From Paucidesulfovibrio longus DSM 6739 (GTDB lineage: Bacteria > Desulfobacterota > Desulfovibrionia > Desulfovibrionales > Desulfovibrionaceae): DNA of 64,000 nt. The position numbers were made by a program, and so were the translations under genes. The notes beneath the pieces are model-generated. The model searched no databases. It had not been told where the DNA came from and was given only the letters and a program-made list of their open reading frames with translations. Below, in pieces: positions 8,735 to 17,408 of this stretch. Each line of letters opens with the position of its first letter. Within the stretch, counting starts at the first letter, position 1. The DNA is taken from NCBI RefSeq assembly GCF_000420485.1, contig NZ_ATVA01000013.1:62001-126000 (forward strand). The letters run 5' to 3'.

Positions 8735-10145
8735 CAACGGGAAATCCCGCAAGAAAGACGGCGAAGCCCTGGATAGGGCTTCCGCCGATCTTTTGCGCAA
8801 TGTCCCCCCTCAGAACCTGGAAGCCGAACAGGCGGTTCTGGGGGGGGTTTTTCAAACCAACTCACTCTTCCACTCCCTGGTGGACATCGTCAAACCGGAG
8901 GACTTCTACTCCCCGGTGCACCAGACCGTCTTTCAGACCTTCATCGATCTCTACAACAAGAATACGCCCATCGACCTGATCACGGTTTCGGATCTGCTGC
9001 GCACCAAGGGACTGCTCGACGAACTCGGCGGCCCGGTCTATCTCGCGGAGCTGGCCGATTCCCCCGTCAGTTCGGCCAACGCCGCCCGCCACGCCCATAT
9101 CGTCCGCGACAAGGCCATCCTGCGGCAGCTCATCGAAACGGCCAGCAACATCATCTCCGGCTGCTACGACGCTGAAGACGTGGACGCCCTGCTGGACGAG
9201 TCCGAAAAGTCCATCTTCGAAATCGCGGACGCCAAGACCACGGGAACCATCGCCAACAGCCGCGACCTCGTGAATCAGGTCTTCGACGAGTTGACCAAGC
9301 GCTTCGAAAACAAGTCCGCGGTCACAGGCATCAAGACCGGGTATCACAAGTACGACGACATGACCGCGGGCCTGCAAAAGTCCGACCTGATCATCGTGGC
9401 CGGTCGTCCCTCCATGGGCAAGACCGCCTTCGCCCTGAACCTGGGCATGCGCGCCGCCATCAACGAGGGCGTGGCCACCGCTATATTCTCCCTGGAAATG
9501 AGCAAGGAGCAGCTCATGACGCGCCTGCTCGCCTGCCAGGGCCGGGTCAATCTCGGCAATCTGCGCACGGGCTATCTCCAGGACGAAGACTGGCTCAAGC
9601 TCCAATCCGCCGCCAACGACCTTTCGAATTCGCCGCTTTTCATCGACGACACCCCGGCACTTTCGACCCTTGAACTGCGCGCGCGTTGCCGCAGGCTCAA
9701 GGCCGAGCACAACCTCGGGCTCGTTGTGGTGGACTACCTCCAGCTGATGCGCTCCAGCCGCCGCATCGATTCCCGCGAACAGGAAATTTCCGACATATCG
9801 CGCAGCCTCAAGGCGTTGGCCAAGGAATTGAACATCCCCGTCATCGCCCTCTCGCAGCTCAACCGCAAGGTCGAGGAGCGCAAGCCTCCCCGCCCCATGC
9901 TCTCGGACCTTCGCGAGTCCGGCGCCATCGAGCAGGATGCGGACGTTATCCTCTTTCTTTACCGTGACGATTTCTATAATAAGAATGAGGACAATCCCAA
10001 GAAGAACCAGGCCGAAGTCATCATCGGCAAACAGCGAAACGGCCCCATCGGCGATGTGGAACTCTATTTCCACAAGCAGTGGACCCGCTTCGAGGATCTT
10101 ACCACGACTCCCTACCCATCGGAAAACGGACCGGCGGTTCAATAG
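8697..10145 (+). CDS. dnaB: Replicative DNA helicase DnaB
   Basis: Hexameric replication-fork helicase, 483 residues from ATG at 8697; GAGGAG is placed well before that ATG, and an in-frame TTG at 8685 is less likely. The N-terminal DnaG-interacting domain begins at NVPPQNLEAEQAVLGG (about 38). The RecA-like domain has Walker A GRPSMGKTAFALN (about 237), FSLEMSKEQL, Walker B VVVDYLQLM and the DnaB motif SDLRESGAIEQDAD. No intein is present. It is the last gene of the rpsF operon. Confidence 0.97.
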   Translation: MPERSSLSKTRPSNGKSRKKDGEALDRASADLLRNVPPQNLEAEQAVLGGVFQTNSLFHSLVDIVKPEDFYSPVHQTVFQTFIDLYNKNTPIDLITVSDLLRTKGLLDELGGPVYLAELADSPVSSANAARHAHIVRDKAILRQLIETASNIISGCYDAEDVDALLDESEKSIFEIADAKTTGTIANSRDLVNQVFDELTKRFENKSAVTGIKTGYHKYDDMTAGLQKSDLIIVAGRPSMGKTAFALNLGMRAAINEGVATAIFSLEMSKEQLMTRLLACQGRVNLGNLRTGYLQDEDWLKLQSAANDLSNSPLFIDDTPALSTLELRARCRRLKAEHNLGLVVVDYLQLMRSSRRIDSREQEISDISRSLKALAKELNIPVIALSQLNRKVEERKPPRPMLSDLRESGAIEQDADVILFLYRDDFYNKNEDNPKKNQAEVIIGKQRNGPIGDVELYFHKQWTRFEDLTTTPYPSENGPAVQ

Positions 10146-10163
10146 CTCAAATCTGGAGGCGAC

Positions 10164-11453
10164 ATGTACTTCGACCCCGTGGAAACGCTCCCGCGCCAGG
10201 AACTGGAACAGCTCCAGGCCAAACGCCTGAAAAACACCGTCGCCGTCGCGCTGAACTCTCCGTATTATTCCCGAGTCCTGAACGCCGCAGGCATCTCGCC
10301 CGACAGCATCACCAGCGTGGCCGACGTGAAGAAGCTGCCCTTCACCACCAAGGACGACCTGCGCGCCGAATATCCCTACGGCATGCTCAGCCGGCCGCTC
10401 GAAGATTTCATTCGCCTGCACGCCTCCTCCGGCACCACGGGCACGCCCACGGCGGTTTTCTACACCGACGAGGACATCCGGGAATGGGCCGCGCTCATGG
10501 CCCGGAGCATGTACGCCTGCGGCGTCCGCAAGAGCGATGTGCTTCAAAACATGTCCGGATACGGCCTTTTCACCGGCGGCCTGGGCATTCATTACGGGTC
10601 GGAACGTCTCGGCTGCCTGACCGTGCCTGCGGGCGCAGGCAACTCCAAACGCCAGGTCAAGCTCATCCGCGACTTCAACGTCACCGTGGCCCACATCATT
10701 CCGTCCTACGCGCTCTATTTCGCCGAGTTCCTGCAAAGCGAGGGCATCGATCCCGCGAGTCTGCCCCTGCGAATCGCGCTCATCGGCGCGGAGCCGCACA
10801 CCGAGGAAATCCGCAAGCGCATCGAGCAGATGCTCCAGCTCAAGGCTTACAACTCCTACGGCCTCTCCGAGATGAACGGTCCGGGCGTGGCCTTCGAGTG
10901 CACCGAACAAAGCGGCATGCACGTCTGGGAAGACGCCTTCCTCATCGAAATCATCAATCCGGAGACGGGTGAGGATGTGGCCGAGGGCGAAGTCGGCGAG
11001 GTGGTCATGACCAACCTGACCCGCCAGGGCATGCCCCTGATCCGCTACCGCACGCGCGACCTGACCAGGTTCGTCCCGGGCGATTGCGCCTGCGGCCGCA
11101 CCCATCGCCGCATCGACCGCATCCAGGGCCGCGCGGACGACATGCTCATCATCAAGGGCGTGAACATCTACCCCATGCAGATCGAACAGACGCTGATGTC
11201 CCTACCCGAAGTAGGCCAGAACTATCTCATCGAACTTTTCCACGAAGGGACCATGGACCAGATCCGGGTCAAGGTGGAAATCCGCGAGGAATTCTTCGTG
11301 GAGGACATGCGCGAGTTGCAGGCCCTGCAGAAGCGCATCGCCACGCGCCTGCGCGACGAGATCCTTGTGACCCCGCGCGTGGAACTCGTGCAATCCGAAT
11401 CCATTCCCAAAACCGAGGGCAAGGCCATGCGGGTCAAGGATCTGCGGAACTAG
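10164..11453 (+). CDS. Phenylacetate-CoA ligase family protein (PaaK-like)
   Basis: An adenylate-forming enzyme of 429 residues. The ATP/AMP motif HASSGTTGTPTAVFY (about 90) and SYGLSEMNGPG (about 233) identify the PaaK-like family, which makes CoA thioesters of aryl or related acids; the C-terminal AMP-binding domain begins near DDMLIIKGVNIYPMQIE. GGAGG precedes the start. Desulfovibrio-type genomes often hold several such genes, and the true substrate (phenylacetate, indoleacetate or other aryl acid) cannot be told from sequence. The next gene starts 2 bp after its stop. Confidence 0.85.
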   Translation: MYFDPVETLPRQELEQLQAKRLKNTVAVALNSPYYSRVLNAAGISPDSITSVADVKKLPFTTKDDLRAEYPYGMLSRPLEDFIRLHASSGTTGTPTAVFYTDEDIREWAALMARSMYACGVRKSDVLQNMSGYGLFTGGLGIHYGSERLGCLTVPAGAGNSKRQVKLIRDFNVTVAHIIPSYALYFAEFLQSEGIDPASLPLRIALIGAEPHTEEIRKRIEQMLQLKAYNSYGLSEMNGPGVAFECTEQSGMHVWEDAFLIEIINPETGEDVAEGEVGEVVMTNLTRQGMPLIRYRTRDLTRFVPGDCACGRTHRRIDRIQGRADDMLIIKGVNIYPMQIEQTLMSLPEVGQNYLIELFHEGTMDQIRVKVEIREEFFVEDMRELQALQKRIATRLRDEILVTPRVELVQSESIPKTEGKAMRVKDLRN

Positions 11454-11455
11454 CA

Positions 11456-11959
11456 ATGGACTATTTCTGGGCTTCGCTTTTTCTGCTGCTGCTCTTCGCG
11501 GCGCAGATGCTGAACATCTTCAGCCTGCCCGGAAACTGGCTCCTGGCGCTTTTTGCCGGGGCCTGGGTCTATCTGCGTCCGGATCACGGCCTCGGCTGGG
11601 TTTTTGTAGGCGTCCTCGCGGGCATCGCCCTGGTTGGGGAAGCCGTTGAGTGGGCTGCGCAATCCTGGGGTGCCAGGAGATACGGAGCCTCCGGGCGCGG
11701 CAATTTCGGCGGGATCGTCGGAGCGCTCGTGGGAGCGGTCATCGGCGCCCCGTTTCTGCTGGGCGTGGGCGCGCTCATAGGAGCGCTCGTGGGCGCCTAT
11801 GCCGGATGTTTCGTATTCGAACTGACCAAAGGCCGTCCCCGAGCTGAGGCCAACCGCGCCTCCATGGGCGCATTTTTCGGCAAATCCCTCGGCATGACCG
11901 TCAAGCTGGCTCTCGGCCTGACCATGTTCCTGCTCTGCGTGCCCAGGGTCTGGCCCTAA
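11456..11959 (+). CDS. DUF456 family membrane protein
   Basis: A 167-residue membrane protein with N-terminal hydrophobic segments (WASLFLLLLFAAQMLNIF, then LPGNWLLALFAGAWVYL), a glycine-zipper-like stretch (GGIVGALVGAVIGAPFLLG, then GALIGALVGAYAG) and a last segment near the C-terminus. This pattern matches the DUF456 family, whose function is unknown. It begins 2 bp after the PaaK-like gene, so it is cotranscribed and probably coupled. Confidence 0.75.
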   Translation: MDYFWASLFLLLLFAAQMLNIFSLPGNWLLALFAGAWVYLRPDHGLGWVFVGVLAGIALVGEAVEWAAQSWGARRYGASGRGNFGGIVGALVGAVIGAPFLLGVGALIGALVGAYAGCFVFELTKGRPRAEANRASMGAFFGKSLGMTVKLALGLTMFLLCVPRVWP

Positions 11960-11985
11960 CCGAACCGCATCATAAAGGGACCGTG

Positions 11986-13437
11986 ATGATCGACGCCAAC
12001 GCCTTTCCCACGTATCGCGGACGCATGGAATACTCCTGCCTGGGTTGCGGGAGACGTTTTCCCATCGACGAACTGCTGTACACCTGCCCGGACTGCGGCG
12101 GGGTATTCCTGCTGGAGAACCTCGACTTCGACAAGCTGAAAGAGACGTCCGGAGCGGAATGGCGAGCCCTTTTCGACGCACGCGCCGCGTCCAAGAACAC
12201 GGCCCTGCGCGGCATCTTCCGGTTTTACGAGCTCATGGCCCCCGTGCTTGAGGAAGAGGACATCCTCTACCTGGGCGAGGGCAACACGCCCATCGTCGCC
12301 TCCAGCCCGGCCCTGCGCGAGCACGCGGGAGTGAACACGGCCTTCAAGAACGACGGCCAAAATCCCTCTGCCTCGTTCAAGGATCGGGGCATGGCCTGCG
12401 CCTTCAGCTATCTCAAGGCCCTGATCCGCAAGCACGGCTGGGACCAGGTGCTCACGGTCTGCGCCTCCACCGGCGACACTTCGGCGGCGGCGGCCCTCTA
12501 TGCCTCCTACCTCGCCGGTCCGGTCAAAAGCGTGGTCATCCTGCCCCACGGGAAAGTCACGCCGCAGCAATTGGCGCAGCCGCTCGGCAGCGGCGCCATC
12601 GTGCTGGAAGTGCCGGGCGTTTTCGACGACTGCATGAAGGTCGTGGAACATCTCGCGGACAACTACCGCGTCGCTCTGCTCAATTCCAAGAACGCGTGGC
12701 GCATCCTCGGCCAGGAATCCTACGCATTTGAAATCGCCCAATGGTACGACTGGGATCTGTCCGGGAAATGCATTTTCGTGCCCATCGGCAATGCGGGCAA
12801 CGTCACGGCCATCATGGCCGGTTTTCTGAAGCTGCTCGACCTCGGCATCATCGACAGCCTGCCGCGCATTTTCGGCGTGCAATCCCATCACGCCGACCCG
12901 GTCTACCGCTATTACGCGGTGGACGATCCCGCCCTGCGCGAGTTCCACCCGGTCAGCGTCGAGCCTTCCGTGGCCCAGGCAGCCATGATCGGCAACCCGG
13001 TTTCCTTCCCGCGCGTGCGCCACTTTGCCGATCGCTTCGAGCAGGCCGGCGGCGCGGGCTCCTTCCAGGTGATCCAAGTCACCGAGCAGCAGATCATGGA
13101 CGGGATGATCCTGGCGAACAGAAACGGACACATCGCGTGTACGCAGGGCGGCGAGTGCCTGGCCGGAGCAGTTCGCGCCGGGCAGCTGGGTCTTGTCGGC
13201 CCCAACGAACTCGCCGTCCTCGACTCCACCGCGCATCAGCTCAAATTCATCGACTTCCAAAACATGTATTTCCAAAACGCCTTCCCTGCGGCCTTCGGCG
13301 TCCAACCTGACGCCGCCATGGCCAACAAGCCGGAACTCATCATTGATCCGGAAAAGCATGATTCGCTGCCCCCGCAGGAATACGCCGTAGCGGCCGCAGA
13401 AAACGTGGTCCGTCGGCTGGGCCTAGAAAAGAAGTAA
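11986..13437 (+). CDS. thrC: Threonine synthase
   Basis: A PLP enzyme that converts O-phosphohomoserine to threonine; 483 residues. It starts with a zinc-ribbon-like segment, CLGC then CPDC (about 18-38), typical of this threonine synthase class. The PLP lysine is in SASFKDRGMA (about K132), and the phosphate loop is PIGNAGNVTA. The start was taken at ATG 11986 with AAGGGA upstream; GTG at 11983 is a 1-codon-longer alternative. Confidence 0.92.
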   Translation: MIDANAFPTYRGRMEYSCLGCGRRFPIDELLYTCPDCGGVFLLENLDFDKLKETSGAEWRALFDARAASKNTALRGIFRFYELMAPVLEEEDILYLGEGNTPIVASSPALREHAGVNTAFKNDGQNPSASFKDRGMACAFSYLKALIRKHGWDQVLTVCASTGDTSAAAALYASYLAGPVKSVVILPHGKVTPQQLAQPLGSGAIVLEVPGVFDDCMKVVEHLADNYRVALLNSKNAWRILGQESYAFEIAQWYDWDLSGKCIFVPIGNAGNVTAIMAGFLKLLDLGIIDSLPRIFGVQSHHADPVYRYYAVDDPALREFHPVSVEPSVAQAAMIGNPVSFPRVRHFADRFEQAGGAGSFQVIQVTEQQIMDGMILANRNGHIACTQGGECLAGAVRAGQLGLVGPNELAVLDSTAHQLKFIDFQNMYFQNAFPAAFGVQPDAAMANKPELIIDPEKHDSLPPQEYAVAAAENVVRRLGLEKK

Positions 13438-13445
13438 TCCAGACA

Positions 13446-14189
13446 ATGGCAAAACGAATTCGCGCCGACCAATTGCTCTTCAGCCTTGGGCTGGCGGACA
13501 GCAGGGAAAAGGCAAAGCGGCTGATCATGGCGCGGCAGGTGCTTTTGCACCAGCACGGAACCACGGTGCCTGTTGAAAAGCCCGGCCAGCAGTTGCTGGA
13601 AAGCGATCTGCTTGAAATCAAGGAGGCTGAACGCTTCGTCAGCCGGGGCGGCTACAAGCTGCTCACGGCCATTGAGGATTTCGACCTGGACTTTCAGGAC
13701 AAGGTCTGCCTGGACGCAGGGGCCTCCACCGGGGGGTTCACGGACTGCCTGCTGCAACACGGAGCCAGCCGCGTCTACGCCGTGGACGTGGGCACTGCGC
13801 AACTGCATGAAAAGCTGAAAAACGACTCGCGTGTCATCAGCATGGAAAACACCAATCTGCGCCACGCGCCGGAAAGCCTCTTGCCGGAAGCCGTCGACGC
13901 CGTGGTCATTGATGTTTCCTTCATCTCCCTGACGCTGATTCTGCCCCCCTGCCTGAGCCTTCTCCAGCCCGACGGCTTCATCGTGGCCCTGATCAAGCCG
14001 CAATTCGAGTTGGGACCAGAAAAGAACCAGAAAGGCGTGGTCAAGGAAGAACGGCACAGGCAAGAGGCAATCCGCAACGTGACGGTCTTTGCGGAAACGG
14101 AACTCGGACTGAAGACGGAAGGCGTGATTCCCTCGGCCATCAAAGGCCCCAAGGGCAACCAGGAATATCTGGCGCTGTTCCGGCGTTAA
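13446..14189 (+). CDS. tlyA: TlyA family rRNA 2'-O-methyltransferase
   Basis: A 247-residue protein with an N-terminal S4 RNA-binding domain (RADQLLFSLGLADSREKAKR) and a C-terminal FtsJ/RrmJ-like methyltransferase domain. The SAM motif is DAGASTGGFTDCLL (about 95). TlyA enzymes methylate ribose of cytidines in 16S and 23S rRNA, which confers capreomycin sensitivity in mycobacteria; some members are annotated as hemolysins. It starts 8 bp after thrC, and its 3' end overlaps the convergent PilZ gene by 4 bp. Confidence 0.92.
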   Translation: MAKRIRADQLLFSLGLADSREKAKRLIMARQVLLHQHGTTVPVEKPGQQLLESDLLEIKEAERFVSRGGYKLLTAIEDFDLDFQDKVCLDAGASTGGFTDCLLQHGASRVYAVDVGTAQLHEKLKNDSRVISMENTNLRHAPESLLPEAVDAVVIDVSFISLTLILPPCLSLLQPDGFIVALIKPQFELGPEKNQKGVVKEERHRQEAIRNVTVFAETELGLKTEGVIPSAIKGPKGNQEYLALFRR

Positions 14190-14830
14190 AGTTCGTTTCC
14201 CAGCGCGTACATCCGATCCAGGAGCACCTGCGTTTCCAGAAGAAAGTCCGCGAGGTCCGGCGGAAGGGGCATGTCGTCCTCTCCAAAGCGGAGGCTGACC
14301 GTCCGGGTCGTCCGATACCCTTCCAGGGACGCCACTTCGGCCTGAAATTCAAGCGACGAGGAATTGGGCGGCCTGTATTCGCCGCGGACCTTGCTCCCTC
14401 GACGCAGATTCGGCGGCGGCGGTCCTGCTTGGTCGTCGAAAAAGAAACGACAGCCTCCGGTGCTGAGGTCAAGCAGCAGACCTTTGTAATCCCGATCAAG
14501 GAAATGAAGCGTCGCTGGGAAGTTGCAGGTGAACCGCTGCTCCCGCCGCAGGTCGTGTTGCTCAAATCGCTTGGGGTAGGTAAGAAAAAGCAAGGAATAC
14601 GGCGTGGCGGCGTAGTGCTTGACCACGCTGCGAAAAGATACCAGCCTGCCGCGCTGAAGATAGCGGAACGTAAGCATGGCTCCTTCCGGCACGCGGCTCC
14701 GAATGCCGGGCACCAGCGGAAGCTTGAGCACCACGAACTCGTCCCTCTGGAACCCGACCATGTGGCATTTGATTCTGTCCAGCGCACTGCTGGACTCCAT
14801 CATCACGGCTGCGCCTATGGATATGTCCAT
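14186..14830 (-). CDS. PilZ domain protein (c-di-GMP receptor)
   Basis: A 214-residue cytoplasmic protein. The C-terminal half has the c-di-GMP-binding signature of PilZ domains: RREQR (about 94) followed by DLSTGG (about 120). The N-terminal half resembles the flagellar brake (YcgR-like) domain that often precedes PilZ. It is expected to respond to cyclic di-GMP and affect motility or surface behaviour. The start MDISIG at 14830 is preferred, with GGGAAAAG just upstream; the frame is open further up. Confidence 0.82.
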   Translation of the reverse strand: MDISIGAAVMMESSSALDRIKCHMVGFQRDEFVVLKLPLVPGIRSRVPEGAMLTFRYLQRGRLVSFRSVVKHYAATPYSLLFLTYPKRFEQHDLRREQRFTCNFPATLHFLDRDYKGLLLDLSTGGCRFFFDDQAGPPPPNLRRGSKVRGEYRPPNSSSLEFQAEVASLEGYRTTRTVSLRFGEDDMPLPPDLADFLLETQVLLDRMYALGNEL

Positions 14831-14904
14831 TGCTTTTCCCAGTAAAGGCCACAAGAAAGCTTCAATAGCCAAGACGCGCGATACTACAAATATCTTGCAG
14901 AAAA

Positions 14905-15711
14905 TCAAGCCATCCGATCAAGCATCTGCGTCAGCATACGGAGATGCCCCTGCTCTTCCCTGGCAAGACGCCGAAAAGAATCCGCTTCTTCTCCAGGAGC
15001 GGAGCGAAACGCGCACCGCATGTAATAGTCCAAAGCCTGCGCTTCAATGGCCATGGCCAATTCAATGATATCCTGGCGATCCGATGTCTTGTGTCCCAAC
15101 TGGGTCAGATAGGATTCCGGATCGAAGCCGCCTTCCCCGATTCCGCTGTCCGGCTGGGCTTCGAATTCGTCGAGGGATAAAGGTGTTTGCGCCGACTGCG
15201 AATAGAGGGCGTAGAGCTGGCGCATGTGCTTGTCCTCAAAGCCTGCGAGCGTCAGGAACAGATCGCGGGTTTCCTCGGACTCGGCCCTGCCTGCCAATGC
15301 CTTATAAAAGCCCTGAAGCCTGCGCTCCATGCCGTAGCCGAAACGATAGACATCGTCGACGGCTTCGATTTCCGGGAAGTGAATCATGCCGCTGTCCGGG
15401 CCTCCTTCGGATATGACCCCCTGCCAGCCCATCAGCCCTCCATTGAGGTTGATGACCTCGGCAAACCCCTGGCTTTTGAGGAATTGCCCCGCAGCGTGGC
15501 CGCGAATTCCGGACCTGCAATACACGAGCACGGGCCTGTCCGGGTCCAGTTCATCCATCCGGTCAGGCAACTCGCCCAGCGGAATCAAACGCGCTCCAGG
15601 AAGATGCATCTCCGAGTATTCCCATTCCTGCCGCACATCGAGCAGCTCAAGCTCCCCCGGTCGTTTTTGGCCTATGAGTTTCTGGGCGGTTATCGTGTCC
15701 ATCTGCTTCAT
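14905..15711 (-). CDS. Rhodanese domain fused to ferritin-like domain
   Basis: A 268-residue fusion. Residues 1-105 are a rhodanese (sulfurtransferase) domain with LLDVRQEWEY and the active-site loop VYCRSGIRG, cysteine about 64. The rest is a helical ferritin-like or rubrerythrin-like domain; EDKHMRQLY (about 170) and REEQGHLRML near the end carry the E..H pairs that could bind a di-iron centre. Such fusions occur in anaerobes, and a role in sulfane-sulfur or peroxide handling is only inference. The start at 15711 has GAGAGG upstream; M at 15702 is an alternative. Confidence 0.82.
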   Translation of the reverse strand: MKQMDTITAQKLIGQKRPGELELLDVRQEWEYSEMHLPGARLIPLGELPDRMDELDPDRPVLVYCRSGIRGHAAGQFLKSQGFAEVINLNGGLMGWQGVISEGGPDSGMIHFPEIEAVDDVYRFGYGMERRLQGFYKALAGRAESEETRDLFLTLAGFEDKHMRQLYALYSQSAQTPLSLDEFEAQPDSGIGEGGFDPESYLTQLGHKTSDRQDIIELAMAIEAQALDYYMRCAFRSAPGEEADSFRRLAREEQGHLRMLTQMLDRMA

Positions 15712-15798
15712 CTTTTTCCTCTCCCTGGCTCGCCGCATTGCCAAGCGCAAAGCCGAAGTGTAAGGTTCGCCAGTCATAATAACCTGAAAAATCCCACA

Positions 15799-16260
15799 AT
15801 GGCTATGCGAAAGAAAAAAGTCTGGAAGTCCTTTTTTTGGGAAGCGCTCGGACTGGTGCTGCTCGCCGGCCTGACGGCGCTCGGCGTCAACCATCTGCGC
15901 AGTGACGGCCTGCCTCTGGGCGATGCGCCGACCCCGGCCAATGCATCCGGCAACCTGATCCTGCTCAGCCCGGCGGAAGCCATGCAGGCCGCCATGGACG
16001 GCGACACGATCTTCATCGACGCGCGCAGTCCGCTCGAGTATGCGGACGGCCACATCCAGGGCGCCGTGAACATCTCCTACGCCGAATCCAAGCTTCGCCA
16101 GGGACCGCTGAAGCTGGTGCTTTATTGCGATGGCGAGGAGTGCGGCATGGCCGCCAATCTGGCGCGCCTGCTTTTGGACCGGGGGGTGGAGATTTCTGTC
16201 ATGCCCAAGGGCATCTCAGGCTGGTTCGCCTCCGGCGGACTCGTGGAGGCTGGAAAATGA
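15799..16260 (+). CDS. Membrane-anchored rhodanese-like protein
   Basis: A 153-residue protein with an N-terminal membrane helix (EALGLVLLAGLTALGV, about 13-28) and a rhodanese domain facing the periplasm by the positive-inside rule. It contains FIDARSPLEYADGHIQGAVN and the active-site loop YCDGEECG (cysteine about 110), with a second Cys five residues on. It overlaps the MauE-like gene by 4 bp (ATGA), which points to a joint function in periplasmic sulfur or thiol transfer. The divergent rhodanese-ferritin gene lies 87 bp away. Confidence 0.82.
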   Translation: MAMRKKKVWKSFFWEALGLVLLAGLTALGVNHLRSDGLPLGDAPTPANASGNLILLSPAEAMQAAMDGDTIFIDARSPLEYADGHIQGAVNISYAESKLRQGPLKLVLYCDGEECGMAANLARLLLDRGVEISVMPKGISGWFASGGLVEAGK

Positions 16261-16682
16261 ACCGCACGTTGCACGTCTTGCGCACCCTGGTCGGCGTGGT
16301 CTTTCTGCTGGCGAGCTTCGACAAACTCCAACATCCCGGAGAGTTTGCTGAAATCATCAACAACTACAAGATTCTTCCTGAGCTGCTGATCAATCCTGTC
16401 GCCGTCATTCTGCCCTGGCTGGAATTCCTTTGCGGCCTGGGCCTGATCTTCAACGTCATGGCGCGGGGCGCATCCTTGATCGTCTGCGTGCTCATGGCCG
16501 TGTTCCTGAGCGCCTTGGGCTTCAATCACTTTCGAGGATTGGATGTGGCCTGCGGGTGCTTCACCACGGATCCCACCGCCCCGACCGGGTCGAGCTGGTA
16601 CCTGCTGCGGGACGCAAGCATCGGGCTGGCGTGCCTTGCCGTATTCTGGATGCAGCTCCTACAGCAAAGAAACGCCCGCTGA
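16257..16682 (+). CDS. MauE/DoxX family membrane protein
   Basis: A 141-residue protein with four membrane segments and the MauE-like start VGVVFLLASFDKLQHP. MauE/DoxX-type proteins are thought to pass electrons or reducing power for cofactor or disulfide maturation; ACGCF (about 99-103) gives a CxC pair at a membrane face. ATG overlaps the rhodanese stop (ATGA), and GGAGG lies 6 bp before. Its 3' end overlaps the convergent transporter gene by 24 bp. Confidence 0.8.
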   Translation: MNRTLHVLRTLVGVVFLLASFDKLQHPGEFAEIINNYKILPELLINPVAVILPWLEFLCGLGLIFNVMARGASLIVCVLMAVFLSALGFNHFRGLDVACGCFTTDPTAPTGSSWYLLRDASIGLACLAVFWMQLLQQRNAR

Positions 16683-17408
16683 AGCCAGGACAAAGAACAG
16701 TCCCGCTGCCCACTGCCGGCCGCAAAACGGAATTCGACTCTCCCAGGCCTCGGATTTGTCCATCCCGCGACCGGCGATGGCCAGAGACTGATCCCAGGTC
16801 AACTTTCCCAGATTCCTCAGAATCGCCTGAGCCATCAAGGGGACTCGACGCCGAAGGCGCAGTTTGGGACAGCGTCGGCGGACCGTCTCCCGCACCTGTT
16901 CCACGACTCGCCACGTCATCGGCAGAAAGTGCGCCATAAGCGCGAACGAAAGCGCCAGCCTCCAGGCACGTTCCTGGCCGATCACGGGACGGAGCAAGGA
17001 ACTCAGGCCCAGCCCCATGGATCGCGTGGAGGTCGTCATTGTCAATGCGGCTCCGAGCAGAAGCAGACAAGATATCCGGGCGGCGACCAGCAGCGCGTCT
17101 CCGGCCGCGAGTTCCCACGCTGCCCCCCCCAGCAATCCGAGGCCAAACTTGGCAAGGCTCCAAAAAATCACAAAGGCCATGTAAGTCCGCATCAGATTCC
17201 TGCTTCCCGGCCACGAATGCCTGTAATTCCAAGCGACGGTACCCAAAAACAAGAAATACGCGATCAGCCCCGGCCAGGAGGATCGCCAGACGAGCACGCC
17301 GAGAGTCAATGCGGCAAGCAGCTTGACGCGTGGATCCAATCCTGAAAGCCGCAGAAAATCACGCCTTTTGCCGCAGGCCCGGCCTGGATCGTCGAACGCT
17401 TCAATCAT
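16659..17408 (-). CDS. ECF transporter T component (CbiQ/EcfT family)
   Basis: A 249-residue membrane protein with about five hydrophobic segments, starting LDPRVKLLAALTLGVLVW, a typical EcfT beginning. The cytoplasmic coupling helices include RSMGLGLSSLLRP and the later Arg-rich segment. EcfT couples an S component (vitamin or metal binder) to ATPases. The start at 17408 overlaps the end of the ATPase gene by 8 bp; M at 17417 is also possible. No S component is encoded nearby, so the substrate is unknown. Confidence 0.78.
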   Translation of the reverse strand: MIEAFDDPGRACGKRRDFLRLSGLDPRVKLLAALTLGVLVWRSSWPGLIAYFLFLGTVAWNYRHSWPGSRNLMRTYMAFVIFWSLAKFGLGLLGGAAWELAAGDALLVAARISCLLLLGAALTMTTSTRSMGLGLSSLLRPVIGQERAWRLALSFALMAHFLPMTWRVVEQVRETVRRRCPKLRLRRRVPLMAQAILRNLGKLTWDQSLAIAGRGMDKSEAWESRIPFCGRQWAAGLFFVLASAGVSLL

